Positions 1 to 8,749 of a stretch of 64,000 nucleotides of DNA are shown in pieces. Source of the DNA: Duganella sp. BJB476 (GTDB taxonomy: Bacteria > Pseudomonadota > Gammaproteobacteria > Burkholderiales > Burkholderiaceae_D). The notes under the pieces are model-generated. The model did no database searches, was not told where the DNA came from, and worked only from the letters and a program-made list of their open reading frames with translations. The DNA is taken from NCBI RefSeq assembly GCF_003416895.1, contig NZ_QVIO01000003.1:496001-560000 (forward strand), written 5' to 3'. A program made the translations under genes and the position numbers. Position 1 is the first letter of the stretch; every line of letters begins with the position of its first letter.

Positions 1-629
1 TTGTCCAGGCCTATCGCGATACCGCCGATCAGCAGCACGCCCGGCACCCAGTTGATGTAGAAGATCGACGGCCAGCCATACAGCTCGCTCAGATAGCCGC
101 CGAAGGTTGGGCCCATCGCCGGCGCCAGCGTCGCCGTCAGGCCGAAGATGGCCATGCCGGTGGCGCGCTTGGACGGCGGCAGTTTGCTCATCACCAGCGT
201 CATCGCCATCGGGATCAGCGCGCCACCGGTGAAGCCTTGCAGCATGCGGAACACGATCATGCTAGGCAGGTTCCAGGCGAAACCGCACAGCGTGGAGAAG
301 CCGAGGAACAGCGCGGTGGTGCCCATCATGTAGGCGCGCATGCCGAACACGCGGGTCAGCAGCGCGGTCATCGGGATGACGATGATCTCCGCCACCAGGT
401 AGGCGGTGGCGATCCACGAGCCCTCTTCCTGCGTGGCCGACAAGGTGCCGAGGATGTCCTTCAGCGACGAGTTGGTGATCTGGATGTCGAGCACCGCCAT
501 GAAGGCGCCCAGCATGCCGGCGGCCACCGCCATCCAGGTGCGGCCGGAGACCTTCTCGCTCGGCATGATCGGCGCGAGCGCAGGTTTCCCCACGCCGCCG
601 GCCGGCGTATCGATTGTGGTGCTAGCCAT
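1..629 (-). CDS. emrB: EmrB-type drug efflux permease (MFS, DHA2), 3' end missing
   Basis: Inner-membrane proton-driven permease of the 14-TM DHA2 family, expected to pair with the adjacent EmrA adaptor and a TolC-like channel. The reading frame from the ATG at 629 is open to the left edge, giving about 209 N-terminal residues. It shows the family's first helix pattern (MLGAFMAVLDIQITNSSL), then SWIATAYLVAEI, a positively charged loop, and GPTFGGYLSELYGWPSIFYI. An AAGGAG site sits 7-8 bases before the ATG, just after the emrA stop at 641, so the two are co-transcribed. Family call is firm; the substrate cannot be read from sequence. Confidence 0.9.
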   Translation of the reverse strand, partial: MASTTIDTPAGGVGKPALAPIMPSEKVSGRTWMAVAAGMLGAFMAVLDIQITNSSLKDILGTLSATQEEGSWIATAYLVAEIIVIPMTALLTRVFGMRAYMMGTTALFLGFSTLCGFAWNLPSMIVFRMLQGFTGGALIPMAMTLVMSKLPPSKRATGMAIFGLTATLAPAMGPTFGGYLSELYGWPSIFYINWVPGVLLIGGIAIGLD

Positions 630-640
630 GACAGGGCTCC

Positions 641-1789
641 TTAGTGCGCGGCTTTGGCTTCGGACTGATTCACGGCCACTTCGGCGATCGCCGACATGCC
701 CGGCACCAGGCGGCCGCTCAGGGCCTTGACGTCTTCCGGCTTGAAGGTGATCTTGACCGGCACGCGCTGGACGATCTTGGTGAAGTTACCGGTGGCGTTA
801 TCGGCCGGCAGCAGCGCAAACTGGGCGCCGGAGGCTGGCGCGAAGCTGTCGACTTTGCCGATCAGTTCATGGCCAGGTATCGCATCGATGGAGACTTTGA
901 CTTCCTGGCCCGGCTTCAGGTCGGCCAGCTGGGTTTCCTTGAAGTTGGCGGTCAGCCAGACGTTTTCCTGCACGATGGCGGTCAGCTGCTGGCCGGCCGT
1001 CACGCGCTGGCCCACCTCGATGGTGCGCTTGCCGATACGGCCGCCGACTGGCGCCAGGATGCGGTTGTACGCCAGCTGCTGCTGGGCGTCCTTCAATTGC
1101 ACGCGCAGCACGGTCACTTGTGCCTTCAGCACGTCGCGCGCCGAATGGGCAGCGCTGATCTGGGCCTTGGCGGCGGCGGCGTTGTCCTTGCGGGCGGCCA
1201 GGTCGGCCACGGCGCTGGCGCGGCCGGCGACGGCGCTGTCCAGTTCCGCTTTCGAGACGGCCTTCATCTGGCTGTTATACAGCTGGCCGTAACGTTCGGC
1301 GTCCTGCTTGGCGCGCACCAGCTGCGCTTCCGACTGCGCCACCTGGGCGGCGGCGGCGCTGGCCTGGGCCTGGGTCTGGGCGATCTGCGCGTCCGACTGC
1401 GCCACTTGCTGCTCGGCGGTGGCGATCTGCGCCTGGATCTGCTCGACCTTCACATGCTGGTCGAACGGATCCAGCTCGGCGATGACATCGCCTTCCTTGA
1501 CGATCTGGTTATCGTCGATCAGCACCTTGGTGACCACGCCGGAAATGCGGGCCGAGACCGGATGCACGTGGCCGGCCACATAGGCGTTTTCCGTCTCGAC
1601 GAAATAATGGCTGCGATACCACATGCGGCCGCCGGCGGCCAAGGCGGCCAGCGCGACGACGGCGGCGATCACCAGCACGCGGGTATTGGACTTGGCCGGA
1701 CCGGCCGGCGCAGCGGCGGCAGGCGCCGCAGGCTGGGCGGCGGGTACGGCGCTGAGCACTTTCTGTTCTTGGTTGTGCTGAGTGGACAT
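641..1789 (-). CDS. emrA: EmrA-type membrane fusion protein (HlyD family)
   Basis: Periplasmic adaptor of a tripartite efflux pump, linking EmrB to an outer-membrane channel. 382 residues: Ala/Pro-rich cytoplasmic N-terminus, one membrane helix at about residues 38-60, first lipoyl half (VSGVVTKVLIDDNQIVKEGD-like motif) at about 85-105, a long Ala/Gln coiled coil at about 110-230, second lipoyl half and beta-barrel. I chose the ATG at 1789 because GGAGCTG lies 5-7 bases upstream; the longer frame to 1870 would run through the operator at 1854-1877. First gene of the operon with emrB, divergent from a TetR gene that probably represses both. Confidence 0.92.
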   Translation of the reverse strand: MSTQHNQEQKVLSAVPAAQPAAPAAAAPAGPAKSNTRVLVIAAVVALAALAAGGRMWYRSHYFVETENAYVAGHVHPVSARISGVVTKVLIDDNQIVKEGDVIAELDPFDQHVKVEQIQAQIATAEQQVAQSDAQIAQTQAQASAAAAQVAQSEAQLVRAKQDAERYGQLYNSQMKAVSKAELDSAVAGRASAVADLAARKDNAAAAKAQISAAHSARDVLKAQVTVLRVQLKDAQQQLAYNRILAPVGGRIGKRTIEVGQRVTAGQQLTAIVQENVWLTANFKETQLADLKPGQEVKVSIDAIPGHELIGKVDSFAPASGAQFALLPADNATGNFTKIVQRVPVKITFKPEDVKALSGRLVPGMSAIAEVAVNQSEAKAAH

Positions 1790-1803
1790 GTGCAGCTCCA
1801 AAT

Positions 1804-1877
1804 AAATGAAATGGGAGAAGTGCATTATTAGCCCGATTTTCGGCAAAGTCAAGAAATGAAACGATTGCATTTCATTT
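1804..1877. promoter_or_regulatory. TetR-type operator between emrA and the tetR gene, with an extra half-site
   Basis: A perfect inverted repeat AAATGAAA-N8-TTTCATTT occupies 1854-1877 in the divergent intergenic region. A third copy of AAATGAAA lies at 1804-1811, in the emrA leader 15 bases before its start codon. Spaced 8-bp arms of this kind are typical of operators bound by TetR-family dimers, and the neighbouring regulator at 1920 is the obvious candidate. Binding itself is inferred. Confidence 0.7.
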
Positions 1878-1919
1878 TATTTTGGACTACGATGTCCGCA
1901 TCCTTTAACATGTCAGCCC

Positions 1920-2633
1920 ATGAAGATCACCGCCAACGCCGCCGCCCTGGACGAACCGGATTGTCCGGAAGACGCCGCCAATGACTCCCCCGACTCGCCC
2001 TGCTTCGGCAAGGTGGCCGGCCGCCCGCGCGCGGCCGACAAGGAAGCCCGCTTGCAAGCGCTGCTGCACACGGCGGCCAGGTTGTTCCTGGAAAAGGGCT
2101 ACAGCAAGGTCAGCCTGGAAATGATCGCCCGCGAGGCCCACGTCGCCGTGCGCACCATCTATGTCAAGTTTGGCGGCAAGGCCGGGCTGCTGAACGCCGT
2201 CATCACCAACGGCCGCGCGCATTTCTTCGCCGGCATGACGGACATGCAGGCGGACCCGCGGCCGTTCCGGGAAGTGATGGATGATTTCGCGCTGCGCTTC
2301 CTTGAGCTGGTGACGGCGCCCGCCTTCGTCAGCCTGCACCGCATGGTGGTGGCCGAGGCCAGGACCACGCCGGAGCTGGCCGACACCTTCTACCAGGCCG
2401 GCCCGCTGCGTACCCGCCAGGAGTTGATGCGCTTTTTCGGCCGCCCCGACATCCGCGCCCAGTTGCGCCCGGAAGTGCCGGTCGAGACGCTGGCGGTGCA
2501 CGTAATCGCCTGCATCATGGGCGATACCATGGTGCGCATGCTGTTCCCGACCGACCAGCCCCCCAGCACCGACGAGCTGCGCGCCCGCGCCGCACAAGGG
2601 CTGGACCTGTTCTTCCGCGCCGTGCTGCGTTAG
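1920..2633 (+). CDS. TetR/AcrR family transcriptional regulator
   Basis: 237 residues. A variable N-terminal tail of about 35 residues precedes the TetR helix-turn-helix (about 40-90), visible as AARLFLEKGYSKVSLEMIAR followed by VAVRTIYVKFGGKAGLLNAV. The C-terminal half resembles AefR-like ligand-binding domains. It is transcribed away from emrAB across 130 bases holding a perfect inverted repeat, so it very likely represses the pump and itself, with release by a pump substrate. The ATG at 1920 is used; a clear Shine-Dalgarno is not evident, so a slightly downstream start is possible. Confidence 0.88.
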   Translation: MKITANAAALDEPDCPEDAANDSPDSPCFGKVAGRPRAADKEARLQALLHTAARLFLEKGYSKVSLEMIAREAHVAVRTIYVKFGGKAGLLNAVITNGRAHFFAGMTDMQADPRPFREVMDDFALRFLELVTAPAFVSLHRMVVAEARTTPELADTFYQAGPLRTRQELMRFFGRPDIRAQLRPEVPVETLAVHVIACIMGDTMVRMLFPTDQPPSTDELRARAAQGLDLFFRAVLR

Positions 2634-2688
2634 AAGCTGTGCATTTTTGTCATTTGCTCTATACTGTTTTTTTACACACGGAGCAGAC

Positions 2689-2871
2689 ATGAGCAAATCG
2701 AATCGACTGGACTGGAGCAGGCAGGTAACGCTCATGAACGAGCGCATCAAAATGTTCCAGGCCAACCCGGGCCAGGAACAGCTCGACGCCGTCATCCAGG
2801 AAATGCAAGCCTACGCGGAAGCCGCGCGCAACGGCGGCATCGAAATCCCGACCCGCTTCACCGTCAACTAA
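2689..2871 (+). CDS. small hypothetical protein, 60 residues
   Basis: Short soluble protein with a basic N-terminus and a predicted helical middle (RIKMFQANPGQEQLDAVIQE) ending in PTRFTVN. The ATG at 2689 has GGAG 5-6 bases upstream; the frame opens earlier at 2647 without a good start. It follows the tetR gene by 55 bases with a TATACT hexamer (2660-2665) in the gap, so it may have its own promoter. I do not recognise a family. Coding status is supported by the ribosome binding site and codon pattern, and function is unknown. Confidence 0.6.
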   Translation: MSKSNRLDWSRQVTLMNERIKMFQANPGQEQLDAVIQEMQAYAEAARNGGIEIPTRFTVN

Positions 2872-2892
2872 AACGCCAGCGCCGCGCGGCTT

Positions 2893-3219
2893 TTATTCGG
2901 CTGCGTCGATCGCCTTGCGGGCCCAGACCAGCATCTGCTCGGGATCGTCCAGCAGGAACTCCGGCGCCGAATAAAATTTTCGGACCAGCACCGTACCCTT
3001 CTTCGTCTCGTAGGAAAACGGCGCCGCGCCTTCGGCTTCGAAGCCGGCGCGGGTAGCGTCGTTGACGCGCAGGTACAGCGTGCTGCCGATCACCCACGCG
3101 AACTGCAGGCCGTGAAATTTGAAAGCGCGGCCACCGAAGAACGCACCATCCGACACGGCCGCGCCAAGCGGCGCGAATTGCTCGCGCATCCAGCCGACAA
3201 ATTCGGCGCTGGCGGCCAA
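2893..3219 (-). CDS. TfoX N-terminal domain protein
   Basis: 108 residues carrying only the TfoX/Sxy N-terminal domain: MREQFAPLGAAVSDGAFFGG, then KFHGLQFAWVIGSTLYLRV and the conserved AEGAAPFSYETKKG stretch. It has no C-terminal TfoX domain, so it is not a full-length competence regulator; single-domain members have no settled role. The start appears to be TTG at 3219, directly behind the dsbA stop at 3221, which implies translational coupling to dsbA. An alternative start further inside would truncate the domain. Confidence 0.78.
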   Translation of the reverse strand: MAASAEFVGWMREQFAPLGAAVSDGAFFGGRAFKFHGLQFAWVIGSTLYLRVNDATRAGFEAEGAAPFSYETKKGTVLVRKFYSAPEFLLDDPEQMLVWARKAIDAAE

Positions 3220-3220
3220 C

Positions 3221-3877
3221 TTATTTGCGCGACATCGCGACCAGCGCGTCCAGCACCTGCAAGGTGGCCTGGTCCAGTTGCGGGCGCGGAATGCCTGGAT
3301 TGCTGGCGTCCACCATCGACGGATTGGTCAGGTAGCGGCCATTGACGATCAGCGTCGGCGTGCTGGTGACTTCATACGTGCTGGCCACGCGGCCGGCGCT
3401 TTTCAGCTTGGTGATGACCGAGAACGAGTTGTACATGGCCAGGTATTTATCCTTGTCGACGCCGTTCTTGACCGCCCAGTCGACATTGTCCGCATCGCTC
3501 TTCAGGCGGCGGCGCTCGACGTGCCAGGTGGTCAGCAGCTTGGCGTGCAGCGATTCTTCCAGCTTCAACGCATCCAGCGTCAGGAACATATGCGCTTCCG
3601 GATCGTTCTCGCCGGTCAGCGGCAGGTGGATGCGGCGGAACGTGATGCTGTCGCCCTGCTTCTTCACCCACGCCAGCATGGCCGGCTCCAGCGCGTAGCA
3701 CGCCGGGCAGTGGTACATGAAGAACTCGATCACCTCAACCTTCTTGCCCTCGGCCAGCACCGGCTGCGGCGTTTTCAGGGTGGTGTACTCGGCGCCGTTC
3801 TTCGGCGCGGTGGGCGAGGCGAAGGCGGAACCGGCCAGCAAGGCGACGGCGGCGACAGCGAGTTTCAGGCGAAGCAT
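3221..3877 (-). CDS. dsbA: thiol:disulfide interchange protein DsbA
   Basis: Periplasmic oxidase that introduces disulfide bonds into exported proteins. 218 residues with a Sec signal peptide (cleavage probably after residues 20-21, SAFA/S). The thioredoxin fold carries the active site CPAC at 57-60 (rather than the E. coli CPHC) and the cis-proline loop TSTPT with P174. AAAGGA lies 5-6 bases before the ATG at 3877. It is followed by the TfoX-N gene with 1 base between. The CPAC dipeptide should shift redox potential compared with CPHC, but the family call is clear. Confidence 0.92.
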   Translation of the reverse strand: MLRLKLAVAAVALLAGSAFASPTAPKNGAEYTTLKTPQPVLAEGKKVEVIEFFMYHCPACYALEPAMLAWVKKQGDSITFRRIHLPLTGENDPEAHMFLTLDALKLEESLHAKLLTTWHVERRRLKSDADNVDWAVKNGVDKDKYLAMYNSFSVITKLKSAGRVASTYEVTSTPTLIVNGRYLTNPSMVDASNPGIPRPQLDQATLQVLDALVAMSRK

Positions 3878-3965
3878 GGTTATCCTTTATGAAAAAATCT
3901 GCACAGCGAATATACCAGCTTCCCATGCGGCGCGGCGGGTGGATTAAGGCTGCATTAAGTGTGCG

Positions 3966-4877
3966 CTACGGCTCCACCGGCCGCGCCTCCAGGCCGGCGA
4001 TGTCCTTCATCAGCGCGATCAGGCGCTGCGCGCCCAAACCCAGCGGACGGTCGTTGAGCCACACCACGTCCACCCACAGGCGCACCTGGTTGCTCATGTG
4101 CGCGAAGCCTATGCCCAGCAGCTCGCCGGAATCGAGCAGCGGCGCCGCCAGCCGGTGCGGCAGATAGGCCCAGCCGACGCCGGCGCGCACCAGGCTCAAT
4201 GTCGCCAGATGGCTGTCGGTGCGCCACAACTTGCGCGAGATGAGCACGCGCTCGTCCTCGATGCGCGCGTCGCGGCTGACGATGGCGATCTGGCGCATGT
4301 CGACCAGGTCCTCCAGCCGGAACTGGCCGTTGCGCTCACGCGCCTGCGGATGCCGCGGCGAGATCACCGCCACCAGCACCTCGCTGCCCAGCTCCTGAAA
4401 GCTTTCGCGCTGGTCGATCTGCGGCCGTTCGTAGATTAGCGCCAGCTGCGCCGAGCCGTCGTGCAGCATGCGCAGCGCGTCGTTCTGCGGGGCCGACAGC
4501 ACGTCCACTTCCAGCGAGGGGAATTCCTCCGCCAGCCGCGCCAGCGGATCACTCCATGGCGCCGACAGCAGTTCGGGCGCGATGGCCAGCGTGAGGCGCC
4601 GCTCCAGTCCCTGATGCAGCGACAGCGCGTGCGCCTGCAAGCGGCGCAACTGGCCGGCCATCTGGCGCGCTTCCGCCTCCAGCGCGCGCGCCGACTCGGT
4701 GGGCCGCACCTCGCGCGAGGTGCGGTCGAACAGCTGCAAATCGAGTTCCGCCTCCAGGTTGGCGATCGCCATGCTGACGGCCGACGGCACCCGCCCCAGC
4801 GCCCGCGCCGCTGCGGAAAAAGAACCGTGATCCAGCACGGCGAGAAAGATGGCGATGTTATCGCTGGAGAAGGCCAT
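3966..4877 (-). CDS. LysR family regulator, probable regulator of the PACE efflux gene
   Basis: 303 residues. The N-terminal winged helix (about 1-62) reads FLAVLDHGSFSAAARALGRV then PSAVSMAIANLEAELDLQLF, followed by the inducer-binding domain. It is divergent from the PACE-family gene at 4972, the same arrangement as AceR-AceI in Acinetobacter, where the LysR protein activates the exporter. The 94-base gap between the starts contains imperfect dyads, but I could not settle on one T-N11-A box. Inducer unknown. Confidence 0.88.
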   Translation of the reverse strand: MAFSSDNIAIFLAVLDHGSFSAAARALGRVPSAVSMAIANLEAELDLQLFDRTSREVRPTESARALEAEARQMAGQLRRLQAHALSLHQGLERRLTLAIAPELLSAPWSDPLARLAEEFPSLEVDVLSAPQNDALRMLHDGSAQLALIYERPQIDQRESFQELGSEVLVAVISPRHPQARERNGQFRLEDLVDMRQIAIVSRDARIEDERVLISRKLWRTDSHLATLSLVRAGVGWAYLPHRLAAPLLDSGELLGIGFAHMSNQVRLWVDVVWLNDRPLGLGAQRLIALMKDIAGLEARPVEP

Positions 4878-4971
4878 GGCCTCATGCTGTCACAAAAACT
4901 GATAGCTGTCGACTTTTTCAATCAGAAAATTGCTATTAACATGGTCACATCTTTACTAAGGAGGAAACATC

Positions 4972-5394
4972 ATGCAAGGATTGAAACGCAAAGTCGTCTA
5001 TGTATCGCTGTTTGAATTGATCGCCGTCGCCCTCACCAGCAGCGTGCTGGTGCTACTGATGGGCCATGATGTGGGCCACGCCAGCGCCGCCGCCGTCGCC
5101 TCGTCGGTGGTCGCAGTGGTGTGGAATTTTGTCTACAACAGCATGTTCGAAGCCTGGGAAGCGCGCCAGGCAGTGCGAGGCCGCAGCTGGATGCGCCGCG
5201 TCGCTCACGCATTGGGCTTCGAAGGAGGCCTGGTGGTGATCCTGGTGCCGCTGTTCGCCTGGTGGCTGGGCATCTCGCTGTGGGACGCCTTTGTGCTGGA
5301 CTTGGGGCTGGTGTTATTCTTTATGTTTTATACCTTTCTCTTCAGCCTCGCCTTCGACCGCATCTTCGGACTGCCAGCGTCGGCGCAAGCTTGA
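4972..5394 (+). CDS. PACE family multidrug efflux protein (AceI-like)
   Basis: Inner-membrane exporter of the proteobacterial antimicrobial compound efflux family; characterised members export biocides such as chlorhexidine. 140 residues with four membrane helices as two tandem bacterial transmembrane pair domains. Family motifs are present: Glu15 in the first helix (SLFE), matching the essential Glu15 of AceI; WNFVYNSMFE at the end of helix 2; RRVAHALGFE at the start of the second repeat. A strong AAGGAGG is 6-7 bases upstream of the ATG. Divergent LysR gene as in aceI-aceR loci. Natural substrate unknown. Confidence 0.9.
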   Translation: MQGLKRKVVYVSLFELIAVALTSSVLVLLMGHDVGHASAAAVASSVVAVVWNFVYNSMFEAWEARQAVRGRSWMRRVAHALGFEGGLVVILVPLFAWWLGISLWDAFVLDLGLVLFFMFYTFLFSLAFDRIFGLPASAQA

Positions 5395-5413
5395 GGAATC
5401 ACCCGGAGTCCAC

Positions 5414-6712
5414 ATGGCATTGAAACCGATCGCGTTCGCAGCACTGGTGTTGGCAATGAGTAGCGCAGGCGCCGCGGCGCTGTCGCCCGTCGAGCAAAAG
5501 ATCGTCGACGAGGTCAAGGCGCATTCGGAGCAAGGCTTGCAGTTGCTGGAGCGTTCGGTGAACATCAACAGCGGCACCATGAACCATGAGGGTGTGCGCG
5601 AAGTCGGCAAGCTGTTTCGCGAGCAGTTCGACCAGCTGGGTTTCACCACCCGCTGGATCGACATGCCGCCCGCCGTCAAGCGCGCCGGCCACCTGCTCGC
5701 CACGCGCGAGGGCAAGCAAGGCAAGCGCCTGCTGCTGATCGGCCATCTGGATACCGTGTTTGAAAAAGACAGCCCGGTGCAGTTGTGGAAGCGCGATGGC
5801 GCCCGCGTGCGCGGCCAGGGCGTCAACGACATGAAGGGCGGCGACGTGATTATCGTCGAAGCGCTGCGCGCCTTGCAGCGTGTGGGTGCGCTCGATAACA
5901 CCACAATCACCGTGATGTTCAGCGGCGACGAGGAGAACGCCGGCGATCCAGTCGATATCTCGCGCGCCGACATGGTCGCCGCCGCCAAGCGCAGCGACAT
6001 CGCGCTGGCCTTCGAAGCCACGGTACGCGACAAGAGCGGCAAGGACACCGGCACCATCGGCCGCCGTGCCTCGTCGTCGTGGGATCTGGAAGTCAAAGGC
6101 AAGCAAGGCCACTCCAGCGGCATCTTCACCGAGAGCGCCGGTTATGGCGCCGTGTACGAAGCGGCGCGCATCGTCGACGGTTTCCGCCAGCAGGTGATCG
6201 AGCCTGACCTGACGTTCAGCCCGGGATTGATATTAGGCGGCACCGATGCCAGCGTCGACGCTACCGGATCAAAAGGCCTGGCCGCCGGCAAAGGCAACGT
6301 GATCGCTCGCACCGCAACGGTCCACGGCGACCTGCGCTACCTGAGCTACGAACAGCGCGACCGCGCGCACGCGAAGATGAAAGCCATCGTCGCGCAGAAC
6401 CTGCCGGGCACCAGCGCCAGCATCAGCTTCCACGAATCGTATCCGCCGATGTCGCCGACCGCCGGCAACCTGGCCGTGCTGAAGACCTACTCGCAAGCCA
6501 GCAGCGACGCCGGCCTCGGCGAGATCCCTGCCCTGCCGCCAGGCCAGCGCGGCGCCGGCGACGTGCAGTTCGTCGCCCCGCTGCTCGACAGCCTGGACGG
6601 CCTGGGCGCCACCGGCAACGGCGCGCATTCGCCGGACGAAGACCTGGAAATCGCCTCCATCGAACGCGCTACCATCCGCACCGCGATTCTGCTGTACCGG
6701 CTCACGCGATAA
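5414..6712 (+). CDS. secreted M20 family metallopeptidase (glutamate carboxypeptidase-like)
   Basis: 432 residues with a signal peptide (SSAGAAA/L, about residue 22), so periplasmic or secreted. M20 dinuclear zinc residues are visible: H111 and D113 in GHLDTVF, D139 in NDMKGG, E173/E174 in GDEEN, E201, and a C-terminal His in GAHSPDED. The lid/dimerisation domain lies between (SSWDLEVKGKQGHSSG). It resembles carboxypeptidase G2 (C-terminal glutamate release). I chose the ATG at 5414 (GGAG 6 bases upstream, clean signal peptide) over a longer frame overlapping the PACE gene. It follows that gene by 19 bases. Confidence 0.85.
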   Translation: MALKPIAFAALVLAMSSAGAAALSPVEQKIVDEVKAHSEQGLQLLERSVNINSGTMNHEGVREVGKLFREQFDQLGFTTRWIDMPPAVKRAGHLLATREGKQGKRLLLIGHLDTVFEKDSPVQLWKRDGARVRGQGVNDMKGGDVIIVEALRALQRVGALDNTTITVMFSGDEENAGDPVDISRADMVAAAKRSDIALAFEATVRDKSGKDTGTIGRRASSSWDLEVKGKQGHSSGIFTESAGYGAVYEAARIVDGFRQQVIEPDLTFSPGLILGGTDASVDATGSKGLAAGKGNVIARTATVHGDLRYLSYEQRDRAHAKMKAIVAQNLPGTSASISFHESYPPMSPTAGNLAVLKTYSQASSDAGLGEIPALPPGQRGAGDVQFVAPLLDSLDGLGATGNGAHSPDEDLEIASIERATIRTAILLYRLTR

Positions 6713-6738
6713 GGTCCCACAAGACCCAGAATTTGCGG

Positions 6739-8502
6739 CTATTTCTTGGTCGGCAGCACAAAAAAGTTTTTCTCGGACACCGGGTCGGCCAGGCGCATGG
6801 ACTCCAGATACTTGCGCGTGTTCTCGACACCGGCGTTGTATTCCACAGTTCGCATCAGGTCGTCGCCGGCCACCGTCCATTCCTTGAACGGGGCCGCAGC
6901 ATCGGGCTCGCGCCGCATCTCCGCCAACAATTCGATGTAGCCAACACCTTTGGCAAGCCGGGCTTGCCAGGTGTGCGCCCAGGCGGCCTGCTCGGGGTCG
7001 AGCGCACTGTGGGCCAGCAGCGTCAGCGCGTTATCCGCCTCAGCCACTCTGCCGGAATAAGCAAACGCCAGCGCCGCCGCACGCGCGTGGGTGTTGACCT
7101 CGTGCGCGTTGCGCCAGGCCGCGATGGCAGCCTCCAGCGTCGCGGCGTCCGGCTTGTCGCCCGTAGCCAGCCGTGCCTGGTAGAGCGCGTAGGCCACCTC
7201 GGCCGAGTCAGGATCGAGACTGCGCGCACGCGTCAGGTTGCCAATCGCCGCTTGCAGATACGATGCTTCCTTGCGCTGCGCGGACAACCGCAAATTGGCC
7301 GTGCCGAGCAAGTAGAACGCCTCGGCGCCGGCGCCATCCTTGCGGACCGCCTCGTTCAGATAAGGCAGCGCGTCTTCCGCCTTGCCCCAGTCGACCTGCG
7401 CCCGGCTCAGGGTGAGCCAGGCGGCATCATTGTTCGGCATACCGCCAGCGTGCTGGCTAAGCGCCGCCAGCACCGACGCGCCGCGCTGCTGGCCGGGGCA
7501 GGATTTCAGCGCCGCGTCGGCCAGCAAAAAATCGGTGACGGCGTCGGGAAGGCTGGTGAAGTCGATGCGGGCTGACGGCAGCGACGGCACCTCGAACTGC
7601 CTGACCTCGACACCCTTGCCACGGTAGCGCCACATCGCCGTGTCCAGCTCAGACAACTTTTGGCCGAAGGAGGCTGCATAGGCTACACCGACCGGGACGT
7701 CCAGATGAACCTGGTTCAGGTACCGGTCGCGCTGGCCAACACTGTCGTCGGACGACAGTATGTAGTGGGTGAGCAGCCAGGATTTGGCGAGGTACTCCAG
7801 CCGCACCGCCGGCTCTGCGGTAACGCCAGTGTCGTTGGGCGCGGCGGGCGCCAGGATGTCCTGGTAGGATAGCTGGCGACCATGGCCGTTATCGAGGAAG
7901 TAGATGTAGCGCGCCACGCTGGCTGGCACACGTCCCAGCGACATTTGCTTGCCGGCGAAACGCACGGTGGAAAAATACTGCGCATAGCCGTCGATGTAGT
8001 TGGCCGGCATGCGGATGTCGGTGTAACGGTAAAGAAAATGCCGCGCATAGGCTTCGAAAATATAGGTCTGGCTGTTGTTGAGCGCATGCTTGGCCAACTG
8101 TTCCGGGCGCAAACCGGCGATGCCCTCCAGGTGCACCGCATAGCCCTGCACACCGTGGCCGCAGCTGTTGTACAGGCCGATCGCCTCGGGCGGCGCATCG
8201 GCGACGGCGTCGTTGAAACTGCCAGGACGGTCGTGATAGTAGAGCGTGATCTTGTTCCGGGCGGTGGCGGCGATCTGGTAGTCCCTGGTCTGGATGCGCA
8301 GTACGTGATCCAGCTTTTCCAGGTTGTCCAGCAGCTGGCGCAAGGCGTCATCGCTGGTGTTGGAAAAGACGATAAAGTGCTGGCTCTCGGCCTTCATCCA
8401 TGGCGATGCCTTCTTCTGCCCCGTCACCGTCACACTTTGCTGCGCACGGGCGAAGGCGGGCCACATCAAAGCCAGCAGCGCCATCTTTTTCAAGTTACTC
8501 AT
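6739..8502 (-). CDS. secreted TPR-repeat protein, function unknown
   Basis: 587 residues. A signal peptide (MALLALMWPAFARA/QQ) is followed by a domain resembling DUF1570-type secreted proteins (SQHFIVFSNTSDDALRQLLD; AHYFLYRYTD-like zincin-type region without a clear HExxH), and from about residue 330 a series of TPR-like helical pairs (AFYLLGTANLRLSAQ, EVAYALYQARLATG). The ATG at 8502 gives the clean signal peptide; the frame extends to 8607 with no better start. It converges on the M20 peptidase gene with only 26 bases between stops. No function assigned. Confidence 0.75.
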   Translation of the reverse strand: MSNLKKMALLALMWPAFARAQQSVTVTGQKKASPWMKAESQHFIVFSNTSDDALRQLLDNLEKLDHVLRIQTRDYQIAATARNKITLYYHDRPGSFNDAVADAPPEAIGLYNSCGHGVQGYAVHLEGIAGLRPEQLAKHALNNSQTYIFEAYARHFLYRYTDIRMPANYIDGYAQYFSTVRFAGKQMSLGRVPASVARYIYFLDNGHGRQLSYQDILAPAAPNDTGVTAEPAVRLEYLAKSWLLTHYILSSDDSVGQRDRYLNQVHLDVPVGVAYAASFGQKLSELDTAMWRYRGKGVEVRQFEVPSLPSARIDFTSLPDAVTDFLLADAALKSCPGQQRGASVLAALSQHAGGMPNNDAAWLTLSRAQVDWGKAEDALPYLNEAVRKDGAGAEAFYLLGTANLRLSAQRKEASYLQAAIGNLTRARSLDPDSAEVAYALYQARLATGDKPDAATLEAAIAAWRNAHEVNTHARAAALAFAYSGRVAEADNALTLLAHSALDPEQAAWAHTWQARLAKGVGYIELLAEMRREPDAAAPFKEWTVAGDDLMRTVEYNAGVENTRKYLESMRLADPVSEKNFFVLPTKK

Positions 8503-8706
8503 CAGAATCCCGATCTCCACTTTGCGCCCGGCAGCGAAGTCAAAGAGGACGTCAGCCGGCTGCGTCAGGTAAATCGTTAGTCTGAGGACAACACCACCGC
8601 TTTGCAATTCTAAAAATCACCAAGATATGTATGATATTAATCAAGCAACTGAACCGGACCACCAAACCTCTCAGCCACGCAGCGCGTTCAGCGCAATCAA
8701 CGCCAA

Positions 8707-8726
8707 GGAACTGCCCCCATTCTCGC
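8707..8726. repeat. 20-bp direct repeat, copy 1
   Basis: GGAACTGCCCCCATTCTCGC at 8707-8726 is repeated exactly at 9240-9259 in the same orientation. The two copies bracket the SRPBCC gene, lying 24 bases after its stop and about 90 bases before its start. Such paired copies could be remnants of a dispersed intergenic element. Confidence 0.7.
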
Positions 8727-8749
8727 GAATTCCTTGCAGCCCCCACCCA

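Noticed and set aside
2647..2665. TTGTCA and TATACT as a promoter for the 60-residue gene
   Set aside because: The hexamers are only 7 bases apart, too close for a sigma70 promoter; only TATACT is kept as a possible -10.
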